DNA of 64,000 nucleotides from Planococcus citri (Eukaryota > Arthropoda > Insecta > Hemiptera > Pseudococcidae), in NCBI RefSeq assembly GCF_950023065.1, contig NC_088677.1:81493469-81557468 (forward strand). The letters run 5' to 3'. Position numbers and translations under genes: made by a program. The notes beneath the pieces are model-generated. The model did no database searches. It was not told the origin of the DNA and saw only the letters and a list, made by a program, of their open reading frames with translations. Below are positions 33,832 through 45,910 of this stretch, piece by piece (within the stretch, counting starts at the first letter, position 1; each line of letters opens with the position of its first letter).

Positions 33832-34790
33832 GGTATTGTTGATATTACGGTTGTGTCACTGATAAACTCGCGTCAGTACCGTACTGCTGAAAGTAGCCGG
33901 TAAAGTGTAACAATACCGCTCTGAAAACAGTGCGGTACTGAGAGTTTTACCTATACCTATTAAGTAAATAATAATTATCGAACTCGAATCATTCTATTGT
34001 ATTTTATTTCACGTTTGAACCTTTCTGTTGGTCAGGAATAATCGTCGTCGGTATTCTATTCCAAGTTGTATAAATTCAACTCGAGTAAATTCCACCGGTC
34101 TATATAGAAACAGTCGCCAGGTACGATTCGGATTCGGCGCCGAGCTCCAGCAACGAAATCGAAAGCATTTGAATTATTTTCTCGTGTAGGTAAGTATTTT
34201 TACTTTCTACACAGTTCTTTTTGCGGTTCGTACGGAAATTTCGCGAATTCTCGGTCATCTTCCTCTTCGTACTCTTGTATAGTCCACTTTCAGCAGTCGA
34301 CCAGTTCAAATCTGCACCGAATTCATCATCGTCAAGTTCACCTGTTGCTGTGTATTTGTACAGTATCTTAAGATCAATGTGGTATTTCTTCGACAATATT
34401 CTGCTCGTTGATCTTGGCTCAGGCTGTTGGTTGCTGTGAAGAAAATAAACCAGACGTTTACCACACCCTGGTATTATTTCGTTCTACTCTTGGTGGGTCT
34501 CGTCATCGTCTGTTTTTCTTTTCGAAAGCCTGTCTGAATGAAGAGTAAATCCATACGAGTGGCAGCAGATGGTAGAGTGATCATTTTGGTGGCTTATTTC
34601 TCATTGTTTGAGTCCTCCAGTTCGGATGAGAAATTCTCTGAGTTATTTACCTTTACCTCGTATCTACAACTGAGGAGGATATTCGTGGTCGAATGCATCA
34701 TTTTTTAAATCTCTTCCTCATCTTCGTATTCTTGGAAAGTATCGAAGCTTTTACGACGACGAGGCTACGCGATCGTAAAATACGTATTTC
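33832..34790. other. Unique region with a weak promoter/5'-exon candidate
   Basis: TATATA at 34101-34106 is followed by a CpG-containing stretch (GGATTCGGCGCCGAGC) and, at 34190, a consensus donor GTAAGT. An acceptor-like TTTCAG ends near 34294. This arrangement could be a first exon of a plus-strand gene, but no convincing protein frame follows, and frames on both strands lack an ATG in a good place. Not called as a gene. Confidence 0.3.
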
Positions 34791-34799
34791 AATCATCGT

Positions 34800-36315
34800 G
34801 GCAACAAGTGCTGAAGTGCGTTTTCCGATTTTTGGTGAATTTTTGAAAATCGAATTTAAGCCAAAAATGAGGGAAAAAATCAAAATTTTACCAAATTGAC
34901 CAAGAAAGCTGAAATTTGGGATATACCCTATTTTCGACATGCCAAATCGATTGGAAACGGTTTCAACCCGTTTTGAGCAGTTCTGGAGCCTCCAGCAGAT
35001 TTTTGAAACTCGAAATTCCCACAAAATTCCATCAAATTGGAGTTGTAAAGCTAAAATTCATTCTAAAAACTAATTTCAATATGCTACGAAGTACTGCAGG
35101 TGAATTTCAAGTTGTTTTGGAGGCTCCAGCGACTTTTTGAAAATTCCTGAAACCTCCATCAGATTTTTGAATCTTTTAAATTTTCACAAAATTTCATCAA
35201 ATGGAGATGGAAAGCTGAAATTTACTCTACACTCCAATTTTAACACCCTCAGAAGACGACTTTAGGTGGGTTCAAGTAATTTTAGGGCCACCAGCGACTT
35301 TTTTTGAAAATTACTGGAGCCTCTAGCAGATTTTTGGAACTTTAAATTTTCACAAAATTTCATCAAATGGAGATGGAAAGCTGAAATTTATTCCACACTT
35401 CAATTTTAACACCCTCTGAAGACGATTTCAGGTGGGTTCAAGTCATTTTAGGGCCTCCAGCGACTTTTTTGAAAATTACTGGAGCCTCCAGTAGATTTTT
35501 GAAACTTGAAATTTCCCCAACATTAATTTATCAAATGGAGTTTGCAAGCTGAAATTTACTTCGCAGACTACATGGTGGTTTCAAATGGTTTTGAAGCTTC
35601 CAGCTACTTTTAGGAAATTTCAATTTTCCAAAAAACCGTCAAACAACCTTTCAAAAAGTTGCTGGAGGCTCCAAAAAGACTTGAAATTCACCAGCAGTCA
35701 ACTTCGTAGCGTATTGAAATCAGTGTGCAGAATGAATTTCGACTCTCCATCTTGGTTTGATAACATTTTGGGGAAATTTCAAGTTTCAAAAATCTACTGG
35801 AGGCTCCAGTAATTTTCAAAAAAGTCGTTGAAGGCTCTAAAATGACTTGATATCCACCAGAAGCCGTTTTCAGAGGGTGTTAAAGTTGGAGTGTAGAGTA
35901 AATGTCAGCTTTCCATCTCTTTTTGATGAAATTTTGTGAAAATTTAAAGTTTCAAAAATCTGCTGGAGGCTTCAGGAATTTTCAAAAAGTCACTGGAGGC
36001 TCCAAAACAACTTGAAATTCACCTGCAGTACTTCGTAGCGTATTGAAACTAGTTTTTAGAATGAATTTTAGCTTTACAACTCCAATTTGATGGAATTTTG
36101 TGGGAATTTCGAGTTTCAAAAATCTGCTGGAGCCTCCGAACTGCTCAAAACGGGTTGAAACCGTTTCCAATCGATTTGGCATGTCGAAAATAGGGTATAT
36201 CCCAAATTTCAGCTTTCTTGGTCAATTTGGTAAAATTTTGATTTTTTCCCTCATTTTTGGCCTAAATTCGATTTTCAAAAATTCACCAAAAATCGGAAAA
36301 CGCACTTTAGCACTT
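34800..36315. repeat. Inverted repeat built from the CTGGAGCCTCCAG satellite, arms about 750 bp
   Basis: Starting from GTGCTGAAGTGCGTTTTCCG on the left, the sequence passes GGGATATACCCTATTTTCGA, the CTGGAGCCTCCAG units and AAGTACTGCAGGTGAATT, then turns around near 35580. The same blocks return reversed, ending at CGGAAAACGCACTTTAGCAC near 36310. The outer 300 bases of the two arms are almost identical. Inner parts diverge more. The same opening (CCAAATTGACC, GGATATACCCTATTTTCGAC) starts the copies at 8600 and 44700. Confidence 0.88.
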
Positions 36316-36362
36316 GAAATTTGGACAGGTGATGAATTTTTGCATGATCTTTCGATCTACCT

Positions 36363-36830
36363 TTTTGCATTTTTAGTGCCATTATCAGCCTTAAGTTGAA
36401 TAAAATTTTGAAAACAAAATTCTTCAAAAAACTCTTACGTACAATTTTTTTGAGGTGGGGGGGGGGGTGTTTTGAATTACTAGATTATGAATGATTATTC
36501 CAATCGCTTTTGTTACTCAGGTTGGTTTTGAAAACAAAAACTGTAATTTCGTTGAGGGTGAAGAATTTGAGTTGTAGATATGGCAATAAGGAGGTGGGTC
36601 CTGTATGAAACCGAGGATGGGGGGGTGATTTTCGAAAAAATCGTGTTCTTTCGCAATAGGTCGATCTATGGTATTGCCATCAAAATCAAAGGCCTTTTTA
36701 AGGGTTCTACTGAGTAATTGAAAATTTGCTAATCGTTTACATATTTTTGGATTAGTTGATATTTTGAGAATATTTTCTTCGAGAATGTTTCGCATTAATG
36801 ACTACTAAAAATATTGAAACATATCAATTG
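36363..36830 (+). repeat. Direct duplicate, copy 1 of 2
   Basis: Begins TTTTTGCATTTTTAGTGCCA, contains a poly-G tract, GTAGATATGGCAATAAGGAG and AATAGGTCGATCTATGG. Nearly identical to 37715-38180 in the same orientation, 1.35 kb downstream. Confidence 0.85.
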
Positions 36831-36839
36831 CAAAAAGCT

Positions 36840-37345
36840 CGTACACAAAAGTTCAAAATTTTTAAGACGTGAAAATTTACCAGATAGGATCAAATTTCAT
36901 TTTGAAAGTTTGGTGGAAATGGACTAAAAAATTCTCAAACCAGTATACTCGTACATGTTGGCTAAACTTGTCGTAATAATTGCATTCCCATCAAAGGATT
37001 CTGGGTCATTCCACGTTAATTGGACCAAGAGGTGGTGGGGGGTTCGGCGATTGGTTTGAAATTTTTCCTGTGGAAAGACCTTCCGAAGGGATGACCAATG
37101 GGGTAAATTGCAGCCCTCTAGCCCATTTTTAAAGGCAGCTAGGGGGTGTCAAAGTTTTCAGTGAACTTAAAATATCATATCTGGCAGTATTTCATAAATC
37201 GATTTCTCGACCAAGTAGACCTACAGATTTTTCGCGAAAAAATTCCGATTTCAGAGAGAAAAAAAGAGATAGGTAACTACCTATTTATACGAGATCTACA
37301 ATCAACCAAATCATCGCCCAAAAAAATTGAAAATCGAGGTATCGA
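36840..37345 (-). repeat. Dispersed repeat family A, reversed copy plus flanking segment
   Basis: TTCCACGTTAATTGGACCAA, GGAAAGACCTTCCGAAGGG, CAGCCCTCTAGCCC and GGGGGTGTCAAAGTTTTCAG follow one another as in 5940-6260 reversed. The following 37180-37340 (ATTTCATAAATCGATTTCTC, ATTTTTCGCGAAAA, ACGAGATCTACA) matches 51140-51300 reversed. The preceding part resembles 42900-43080. Confidence 0.65.
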
Positions 37346-37714
37346 ATGATAATGTAATAGTATTTCTCCCTGAGATTGTGTATCGCATGAAAAAAGGAAG
37401 TGGTTAGTAGGTAGGTGATTTCAGGCCATTTTGGAACGTCCATGCAGAAACTGGTTGATCAATTCCAGTTTTTGGAAAAACGTCATAAAATCTCGTTGAA
37501 AAATCATTTTCGACGTATTGTTGAGACGAAACGATAACAATAACGTTTCATAAATTTTAATCTGTTCAGAAATATTTTTTTTTCACAATTTTCGAAAAAA
37601 ATGAAACGTAATTTTTGAGCACGTTTAGATAGAGAGGTAATATGAAAAATCATATTGGATGGTGATAAATAAATACCTAGTTTAAAATTCAATTTGGAAC
37701 AATTTTTTTGATAT

Positions 37715-38180
37715 TTTTGCATTTTTAGTGCCATTATTAAGTTGAATAAAATTTTGAAAACAAAATTCTTTAGAATGAATTTTTTAATTTTTCAAAAAAC
37801 TCTTACGTACAAATTTTTTTGAGGTGTGGGGGGGGGGTGTTTTGAATTACTGATTATTCCAATCGCTTTTGTTACTAAGGTTGGTTTTGAAAACAAAAAC
37901 TGTAATTTTGTTGAGGGTGAAGAATTTGAGTTGTAGATATGGCAATAAGGAGGTGGGTCCTGTATGAAATCGAAGATAGGGGGGGGGGTGATTTTCGAAA
38001 AAATCGTGTTCTTTCGCGATAGGTCGATCTATGCTATTGCCATCAATATAAAAGGCCTTTTTTAGGGTTCTACTGAGTAATTGAAAATTTGCTAATCGTT
38101 TATTTTTGGATTAATTGATATTTTGAAAATATTTTCTTCGCGAATGTTTCGCATTGACTACAAAATATTGAAAGATATCG
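37715..38180 (+). repeat. Direct duplicate, copy 2 of 2
   Basis: Same block order as 36363-36830. Differs by small indels, including the poly-G length. Confidence 0.85.
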
Positions 38181-38560
38181 ATCCTGGAACTAAGGAAATA
38201 TTATGGAACGCAGTGATGCCATATTTTAGATTTTAAAAAATCGAGAAAAATCGCCAATTTAGGAAATTTTTTTGATTTTTCCTGAAAGTTGGCAAAAATG
38301 ACCAAAACATTGACACCACGAGCGTACTAAAATATTTCTTCAGTTTTAGGAATGGTATTTATCTTTTAATATAGCCTGTTTGGCATCAATAATGCGAAAA
38401 ACGTATTTGCGAAGAATCCTACTGAACATTTTTTATAAAAAATGTTTGGTAGTATATTTCGGGCAAATTTTGTTGAAAATTGTCTAAAACAGATGTTCAA
38501 TTTCTCTAATTTTTCTAAAATAGTTCAAAAAATGGATCTTTTCCCAGATTTTCTTCTCAT
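38181..38560. repeat. Copy of the repeat seen at 1.3-1.5 kb
   Basis: The order AACGCAGTGATGCCA, TGACCAAAACATTGACACCA, GCGTACTAAAATATTTCTTC and ATAATGCGAAAAAC parallels 1290-1490 (CGCAGTGTTGCCA, TACCAAAATATTTTC, AATGCGAAATAC). Confidence 0.5.
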
Positions 38561-39700
38561 TCAAGAAATTTGGGAATGATGATACTTTCAAAAGAAAAAG
38601 AAAAAAAAACAAACAACATTCCTCACATCACATCTCTCTCCAACTCGATCACTATCGCGATGGTCGGAATGTCCTAACTGTCTAATCTACAGATTATCCA
38701 ATTAGATCTTAATTTCTCAAATTTTGAAGAAATTTAACTCCTGTTGAATCGACTTGAGGAAGTTTTTTTCGAATTCTTCTTCTGCTCCTAATTGTGTTGG
38801 CATGTGAGAGGTAATTTTGGAGCCCATCATCATAAACCTACCATCCTGTATATAAGACGTGTTCCTGGATTGGTCTGCCAAAACTCAACTGTAGATAGTA
38901 CTCGTGGAGACGAACAAAAAATGTTGCATATCATGAGAAATTGCCCATCTTCAAAATTGAAGTGGTAAAATTGATTCAAAGTCCCATATAGATTTCGAAA
39001 ATCTTGAATTTTCAAATTATGTTTACCCCTTCAATTTTGAAGATGAAAATTTGTCATTGACGGTTGAAATTTGGAATTTGAGGAAAAAATACTCAAAATG
39101 TCAAAATGCACATTTTTTCTATTTCGATTTCCAAAATGAATTTTCGATGTAGGGATACGAAAATTTTCCGAAAAGTTTCTCTAGGTAATACCGACAAAAT
39201 CAGATTGACAGTGTGGATTTTTATTTCAAAAAAAAAATTGAAATTTGAGTTTCAAGGTCATTTTATAAAAATGTCATTTTGTGTAAAAATGAGATTCTAT
39301 AAATTTTGAAATTTTTTACAGAAAGCTGACAAGGGAACCTCTGGGGGTGTCATACTCCAGAGCATAGTCTAAAATCCCCAAAAACAGATTTTCAGCTGCC
39401 CAAGTTCAATTTTTGATTTTTGGCGAATTTTTGAAAATTCAAAATTGACTATTTTTGGCGATTTATGCTTTTTTTTTAAAAAAAGTACGTACTTAATCAA
39501 TGAAAATGGCCAAAATAAATCCCAAAACTAATATTAATTACCCGAATCCAAATTTCACCATTTCTAGCCATTCTGGAGCCTCCAGCGCGATTTTTCAATT
39601 TCTCCAGAACTTTGAATTTGCTTCAGAAGGCGTGAATATGAAGTTGGGCAGCTAAAAATCGAGTTGTGTATTATACTCGACCTATTTAACGAGTTTATCT
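38560..39700 (+). repeat. Segmental duplication, copy 1 (lacks the fold-back element)
   Basis: Landmarks: TTCTTCTCATTCAAGAAATT, CTCGATCACTATCGCGATGG, GATTATCCAATTAGATCTT, GTGTTGGCATGTGAGAGGTA and CCATTCTGGAGCCTCCAGCG. All recur in order in 39700-41340. Confidence 0.85.
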
Positions 39701-41340
39701 ACATTTGAATTTTCTTCTCATTCAAAAAATTTGGGAATAATGACTCCCAACAGAAAAGAAAAAAAAAACATTCCTGCCATCCCATCTCTCTCCAACTCGA
39801 TCACTATCGCGATGGTCAGAATGCCCTAGATTTGTAGCGAGCGTGATTATAAGATAAGATAATTCTATGCACCATATATACATTGTATGTACTTGCACTC
39901 TCATTACAAAATATTCTCGTTGCAACGAGTACATTTGTAATGAGAGTACAAGTACAATGTATACATGGTGCATATAGAGCATAGAATTATCTTATCTTAT
40001 AATCACGCTCGCTACGAAGTCTCATTCTTTACGCTCGCTACAGATTATCCAATTAGATCTTGATTTCTCAAATTTTGAATAAATTTAACTCCTGCTGAAT
40101 CGACTTGAGGATGTTTTTTCAAATTCTTCTGCTGCTCCTAATTGTGTTGGCATGTGAGAGGTACTTTTGGAACCCATCATCACAAACCTACCATCCTGTG
40201 TAAGGGATGTTCCTGGATTTTGGTCTGCTAAAATGCAACTGTAGATAGTACTCGTGGACACGAACAAAAAATGTTATCATGAGAAATTGTCCATCTTCAG
40301 AATTATTGAAGTGGTAAATTTGATTCAAAATTTCCAAATTTGTCGCACCCGTAGGTATATGTAAATTTCAAAAATTTTGTATTTTCAAATAATGTTTGCC
40401 CCTTTAATTTTGAAGATAAAAATTCGTCATTGACGGTTGAAAAGTGATAAATTATATGCTAAGGAGTATAACTTTGTGAAGCAATTTTTTTTTTTTGAAA
40501 AAATGGAGGTTTCAAAATTTTATTTTGGAATTTGGGTAAATACTCGAAATGGATATTTTTATTATCCCGATTTCCAAAATGAATTTTCGATGTAGGGATT
40601 CGAAAATTTTCTGTAGGTAATATCAACAAAATCAGAAAATTTTGAATAATATACTACGTCAAAATTTTGTGAAGCCAAAATACAAAATTTTGAGAAAAAT
40701 CGAAAATGATTTTCTGAACAAGATTGTGACATTTACAAAAATGTGGGAATGACGTACCATAATTTTCAAATCAAAAAAATTTTTGGTCAAAAATGAAAAG
40801 ACTGAAGGTATGGATTTTTTTTTTTGGAAACAAAAATAGAATTTGAGTTTCATGGTCATTTCATAAAAAATGTCATTTTGTGTAAAATTGAGATTCTATA
40901 AATTTTGAAATTTTTCTATAGAAAGCTGGCCTCTTGAGATGTAACACTCCGATTTGAACGGGACCGCGATTTTTGGAAAGAGCATAGTCCAAAACCCCCA
41001 AAACCAAACTTTCAGCTTCCCAAGTTCATTTTTCGATTTTTGGCGAATTTTTGAAAATTCAAAATTGACTGTTTTTGGCGATTTATGCTTTTTTTAAAAA
41101 AATACGTACTTGATGGATAAAAATGGCCAAAATAAGTCCCAAAACTAATATTAATTGCCCAAATCCAAATTTCACCATTTCCAGCCATTCTCTAGCCTCC
41201 AGCGCGATTTTTCAATTTCTCCAGAATTTTGAATTTGCTCCAGAAGACGTGAATATGAAGTAGGGCAGCTAAAAATCGAGTTGTGTATTATACTCGACTT
41301 GTTTAACGAGTATATCTACATTTGAGCCAATTTTGGGAGT
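39700..41340 (+). repeat. Segmental duplication, copy 2 (with fold-back insertion)
   Basis: Same landmarks as copy 1, in the same orientation about 1.15 kb downstream. It is longer because of the insertion at about 39831-40041 and an additional AT-rich stretch near 40620-40860. Confidence 0.85.
39831..40041. mobile_element. Fold-back MITE with GTAGCGAGCG termini
   Basis: Arms of about 75 bases (GTAGCGAGCGTGATTATAAG inward to CTCTCATTACAAA) are almost perfect inverted copies around a centre near 39920. A further CGCTCGCTAC lies at 40032-40041. The duplicate segment at about 38665-38695 has no such insert, giving an approximate empty site. AGATT flanks both sides, but the exact duplication is unclear. 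Confidence 0.78.
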
Positions 41341-42890
41341 GACACTTCGAAAGTGGTTTTTTTTGACCAGCTTTTTTCAAAATTAAAAAATCCAAAAAAT
41401 CAAAAGTTTCCCGTTTGTGTATAAATTTTCGAAATTCGCGCGAATCGCTGTATTTTGTTCAAAACAAACCCCCCAAATTCAAATTTCACAATTTCCAGTC
41501 ATTCTGGAGCCTCCAGCGCTATTTTTCAATTTCTCCAGAATTTTTAATTTGCTCCAGAAGGCGTGAATATGAAGTTGGACAGCTAAAAATCGAGTTATGT
41601 ATTATACTCGACCTGTTTAACGAGTTAATCCGCGTTTGAGCTGATTTTGAGAGTGACACCTCAAGAGTGGTTTTTTGAGGTGTTACTTTCGCTCCAAAAC
41701 GGCTGGAAATGGTAGAATTTGCACTCGGGGGGTTAGTTCTTGAAGAAATACAGCGATTCGCGCAAATTTCAAAAAATTCCACACAAACGGTTATTTTTTG
41801 GATTTTTTAATTTTGAAAAAAGGTGGTCAAAAAACCACTCTTGAGGTATCACTTCCAAAATCGGCGCAAATGTAGATAAACTCGTTAAACAGGTTGAGTA
41901 TAATACACAACTCGATTTTTAGCTGCCCAACTGCATATTCACGCTTTCTGGAGCAAATTCAAAATTCTGGAGAAATTGAAAAATCGCGCTGGAGGCTCCA
42001 GAATGGGTGGAAACTGTTGAATTCGGATTGGAGGGGGTTAGTTTTGGACAAAATACAGCGATTTCCGTAAATTTTGAAAATATCCACACAAACGGGAAAC
42101 TTTTGATTTTTTGAATTTGTTAATTTTGAAAAAAGCTGGTCAAAAAACCACTTTCGAGGTGTCACTCCCAAAATCGGCTCAAATGTAGATAAACTCGTTA
42201 AAAAGGTCGAGTGTAATATATAACTCGATTTGTAGCTTCCTAACTTCATATTCACGCCTTCTGGAGCAAATTCAAAATTCTGGAGAAATTGAAAATCGCG
42301 CTGGAGCCTCCAGAACGGGTGGAAATTGTAAAATTTTGATATGGGGGTTAGTTACGAGCAAAATGCAGCGATTCGCGCAAATTTCAAAAATTGCCACACA
42401 AGTGGGAAACTATTGATTTTTTTGGATTTTTCAATTTTGGAAAAAAAGCTGTTCAAAAAGCCACTTTTGAGGTGTCATTCTCAAAATCGGGTCAAATGTG
42501 GATAATCTCGTTAATCAGGTCGAGTGTAATATACAACTCGATTTTTAGATGCCCAACTTCATATTCACGCCTTCTGGAGCAAATTCAAAATTCTGGAGGA
42601 ATTGAAAAATCGGGCTGGAGGCTCCAGAATGGCTGGAAATGGTGAAATTTGGATTTGGGTTATTAGTATTGGTTTTCGGACTTATTTTGACCATTTTTAT
42701 TGATCGAGTACGTACTTTTAAAAAAAAAAGCATAAATTGCAAAAACAGTCAATTTTGAATTTTCAAAAATTCGCCAAAAATCGAAAAATGAACTTGGACA
42801 GCTGAAAATTTCCTTTTGGGGGTTTTAGACTATGCTCTTTCCAAAAATCGTGGTCTCGTTCAAATCGGAGTGTAACACCTCAAGCGGTTC
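40900..42890. repeat. Inverted cluster of CTGGAGCCTCCAG-type units
   Basis: The forward units at about 41180-41420 and 41500-41680 read: GGAGCCTCCAGCGC, CAGAATTTTGAATTTGCTCC, GCGTGAATATGAAGT, CAGCTAAAAATCGAG, TATTATACTCGACCTG, GTGACACCTC. From about 41690 the same blocks run reversed in three further units to 42640. The outer flanks (AGAGCATAGTCCAAAACCCC at about 40979, reversed near 42830) close the inverted structure. The centre is near 41685. Confidence 0.85.
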
Positions 42891-43340
42891 CCTTGTGAGA
42901 CATAAAAGTTCAAAGAATCTCCAATGTGAAAGATCGCTTACTGGGGTCAAATTTCATTTTGGAATTTTTGGTAGAAATGGGCTAAAAAATTTTCAAACCC
43001 GTATACATTTTGGCCAAACTTGGGGTAATAGATTTTGCATTCCCAAAATAGGATTCCATAAATTGTGAAAATTTCTCACGGAAAGCTTCTACTCGAAAGT
43101 TTGAACGTTTTATAATGTAAGGGACGAACAAAAAAAGTTATTATGACAAGTTTTTGTTTTCAAAATTGAAGGGGCAAACACATTTTGAAAATTCAAAATT
43201 TTCAAAATCCAAGTATAAAAGGGTATGACAAATTTGGAAATTTTGAATCAAGTTTGCCCCTTCAATTTTGGAGATGGGCAATTTCTCATAACAACATTTT
43301 TTGTTCGTCTACTCGAGTAGTATGGGATGTGGGCATCATT
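42891..43340. repeat. Small inverted repeat with 'GAACAAAAAA' and 'TTGAAGGGGCAAAC' blocks
   Basis: GGACGAACAAAAAA and AAAATTGAAGGGGCAAAC (43120-43185) return reversed as GTTTGCCCCTTCAATTTTGG and TTTTTTGTTCGTC (about 43250-43315). Related to 38905-39060 and 40260-40440. Confidence 0.65.
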
Positions 43341-43835
43341 TGAATGATTCAAACATTTCCCTATTTTTCATAATCATTTCAAAATGAGTATCTAGATTTC
43401 GAGTCAAGATAGGCAACCAGTCGTTAGAACGTATATTTTGTTCGTCTCCTCGAGCAGGTACTATCTACAGCCTACAGTTGAATTTTGGCGAGCGATTCCT
43501 TCGAAACACCCTGTACACTGTACAGAGGGTGAAGGATGCTTTCTAAAAATACAATTAGGTAATGGACATTTCTTGGTGAAAATGCTACGAAATTTGGAAG
43601 CTGACTGAAGGGTTCTCAATTTAAACGATTCGAAGCCTTTCTTTCTTGTCTTTCAGATTTTTTGATCTCCAAAATCGATTCAGGAATTTTGAAAATGACT
43701 CGTGTGTTTCGTAGTATTTACCTAATTAATTGTTCCATTCTTTATTTTATGGTACCTACCTAATATTTCTTGGCATGCCACTCCTGTGACCTATCTAAGT
43801 GAGGAAAACATTTTTTCGAAAACATTTCTGCCATC
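43341..43835. other. Intergenic, no feature recognised
   Basis: AT-rich sequence with a second GTTCGTCTCCTCGAG-like word near 43440 and no supported coding frame. Confidence 0.35.
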
Positions 43836-44330
43836 GAATGGCCCCTTGGTCGTTCCACGTCAATTCAATCAAGAAGTGGTAAGGGGGGGGGGGGGGGTTG
43901 GCGATTTTTTTGAAATTTTTCCTGTGGAAAGACTTTTTGAAGAGATGATCAATGGGACAAATGGTAGCCCTCTAGCCCTTTTTTAAAGGCTGCTAGGGGG
44001 TGTCAAAGTTTTCAGTGAACCTGAAATACCATCCATTTCAGCAGTGGATTACTCGAAAACCGCGATATCTACCAAAATGGAACTTTTTCCCCATAGTTAG
44101 TGGTTTTGAAAGGCTTTTTGGTGATATTATAAAAACCAGTGTTGCCACTTTTTTTGGTACGAAAAATTAGCACGAAAAGTTTCAAAACGTAGTTTTCATG
44201 TATCGTTCCGATTCTCAAAAATTCAGAAAAAAATATTATACGGACAACTTTTTATGCTGAACTACATATTAAAAAATTGAGATGGCGTTATTCGAAAAAA
44301 TTCAGAAAATAAACGAATTTAAATTTTTTT
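43836..44330 (-). repeat. Dispersed repeat family A, reversed copy
   Basis: TTCCACGTCAATTCAATCAA, GTGGAAAGACTTTTTG, AGCCCTCTAGCCC, GGGGGTGTCAAAGTTTTCAG, GATATCTACCAAAATGGAAC, AGTGTTGCCACTTTTT and CTCAAAAATTCAG run in the exact reverse order of 5860-6260. Confidence 0.75.
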
Positions 44331-44689
44331 TTCTGCGAGTGCAAATTTTTATCGACTATTTCATGAAAACAAGACAACTAAATGAATTTTACCTTTGTTT
44401 TTTTGATGCTTGGAATTGAAAAGTGAATTTTTTCGAATTTTGTTTTGTTTGTGACAATAGTTCATTTCATCAAAAGAAAGTCCTAAGGAACATTTCTATC
44501 CCTTGTCGTCAAAAAAAAAAAAAAAAAAAACGTAGTACTCACAAAATGACGGCCATTTTGATCGACAGGCCATCCGAAATCGCAGATTTTGCGTTCTAAC
44601 ATAGGACTTGCACCAAAATTCCTAAAACTTACAAAAGTAGATCGCAAGAGCGGGCAAAAATTTATCATCTGACAAAATTTCAAGTGCTA
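44331..44689. other. AT-rich spacer with A(20) run
   Basis: A poly-A run at about 44511-44530 precedes AAATGACGGCCATTTTGATC, a block also seen near 8422-8445 (AAATGGCGGCCATTTTGATA) before the satellite array. No coding frame is supported. Confidence 0.4.
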
Positions 44690-45490
44690 AAGTATCTTTT
44701 TCGATTTTTGGTGAATTTTTGAAAATCAAATTAAGGCCAAAAACGAGGGAAAAAATCAAAATCTTACCAAATTTACCTAGGAAGCTGAAATTTGGGATAT
44801 ACCCTATTTTCGACCCGCCAAATCGATTGGAAACAGTTTCAGACCTTTTAGCGTAGTTCTGGAGCTTCTAGCAGATTTTTGAAAGTCGAAATTTCCACAA
44901 AATTTCATCAAATGTAGTTGGAAAGACGAAATTCATTTTTCAAACTAATTTCAATACGCTACGAAGTCGACTGTAGGTGGAATTCAAGTCGTTACGGAGT
45001 GTCCAGGGACTTTTCGAAAATTACTGGAGCCTCCAATAGATTTCTGAAATTTGACATTTTCACAAAATTTCATCAAACGGAGATGAAAAGCGGAAATTTA
45101 CTCTGCACTCCAATTTTAGCACTCTCTGAAGACGACTTCAGGTGTGTTCAAGTCATTTTGGAGCCTCCAGTGACTTTTTGAAAATCACTGGAGTCTACAG
45201 CAGATTTTTGAAACTTGAAATTTCAACAAAATTTCATCAAATGGAGTTGGAAAGACGAAATTCATTTCGCAAACTAATTTCAATACGCTACGAAGTCGAC
45301 TGTAGATTTCAAGTCGTTTCAGAGTGTCCAGGGACTTTTCGAAAATTACTGGAGCCTCCAGTTCAACAAAATTTCATCAAATGGAGTTGGAAAGCTGAAA
45401 TTCACTCTGCACAGTACGTGCAAGAGTTAATTGAACAGATTTTGTAGCATTTTTTGAAAAACTGAAGTTTCAAAAAATGCGTAGGAGGCT
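44690..45490 (+). repeat. CTGGAGCCTCCAG satellite copy
   Basis: Opens with GGGATATACCCTATTTTCGA at about 44796 like the copies at 8650 and 34917. Then come several half-units with GGAGCCTCCA, TTTCATCAAATG and CTACGAAGTCGACTGTAGG. About five cores are spaced roughly 140-170 bases apart. Confidence 0.85.
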
Positions 45491-45559
45491 CCAAAATCCA
45501 AAAACAGCGTGTCAACTGAATCTCATCGTTCTACCTCAAATGGGGGCAAAAGGGTGATT

Positions 45560-45910
45560 TTTTTTTTTTTGAGGACAAGGGCCAGAAATGTTCCTTGGGT
45601 CTCTCCCTTTGAGAAAAAAGTTGTCCAGGAGGATCGGTAGGGGAGGGGGGCAATTGATCCTTATGTGGGCCTCCGACTAAAGCGGTTTTTCGACTTTTTC
45701 AACGGATACGTAAAAATAGTGGTCAAATGGGTCAACTACACCAATCAAAACTTTTTTTCATGTTTTAAATCAAAAAATCGCATTTTTTTGCAAACTTTCA
45801 ATTTTTTCAAATCGACTTTACGAAATAACGACATCTCAATTTTTTAACACGTGGTTCAGCATAAAAAGTTGTCCACAATACGAGTATATTTTTTTCAGTT
45901 TTCTTTTTGA
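45560..45910 (+). repeat. Dispersed repeat family A, partial copy (LINE-free)
   Basis: TTTTTCAACGGATACGTAAA, CCAATCAAAACTTTTTTTCA, AAATCGACTTTACGAAATAA and CAGCATAAAAAGTTGTCCAC correspond to 2770-2907 joined to 5800-5870, without the LINE between them. Confidence 0.7.
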
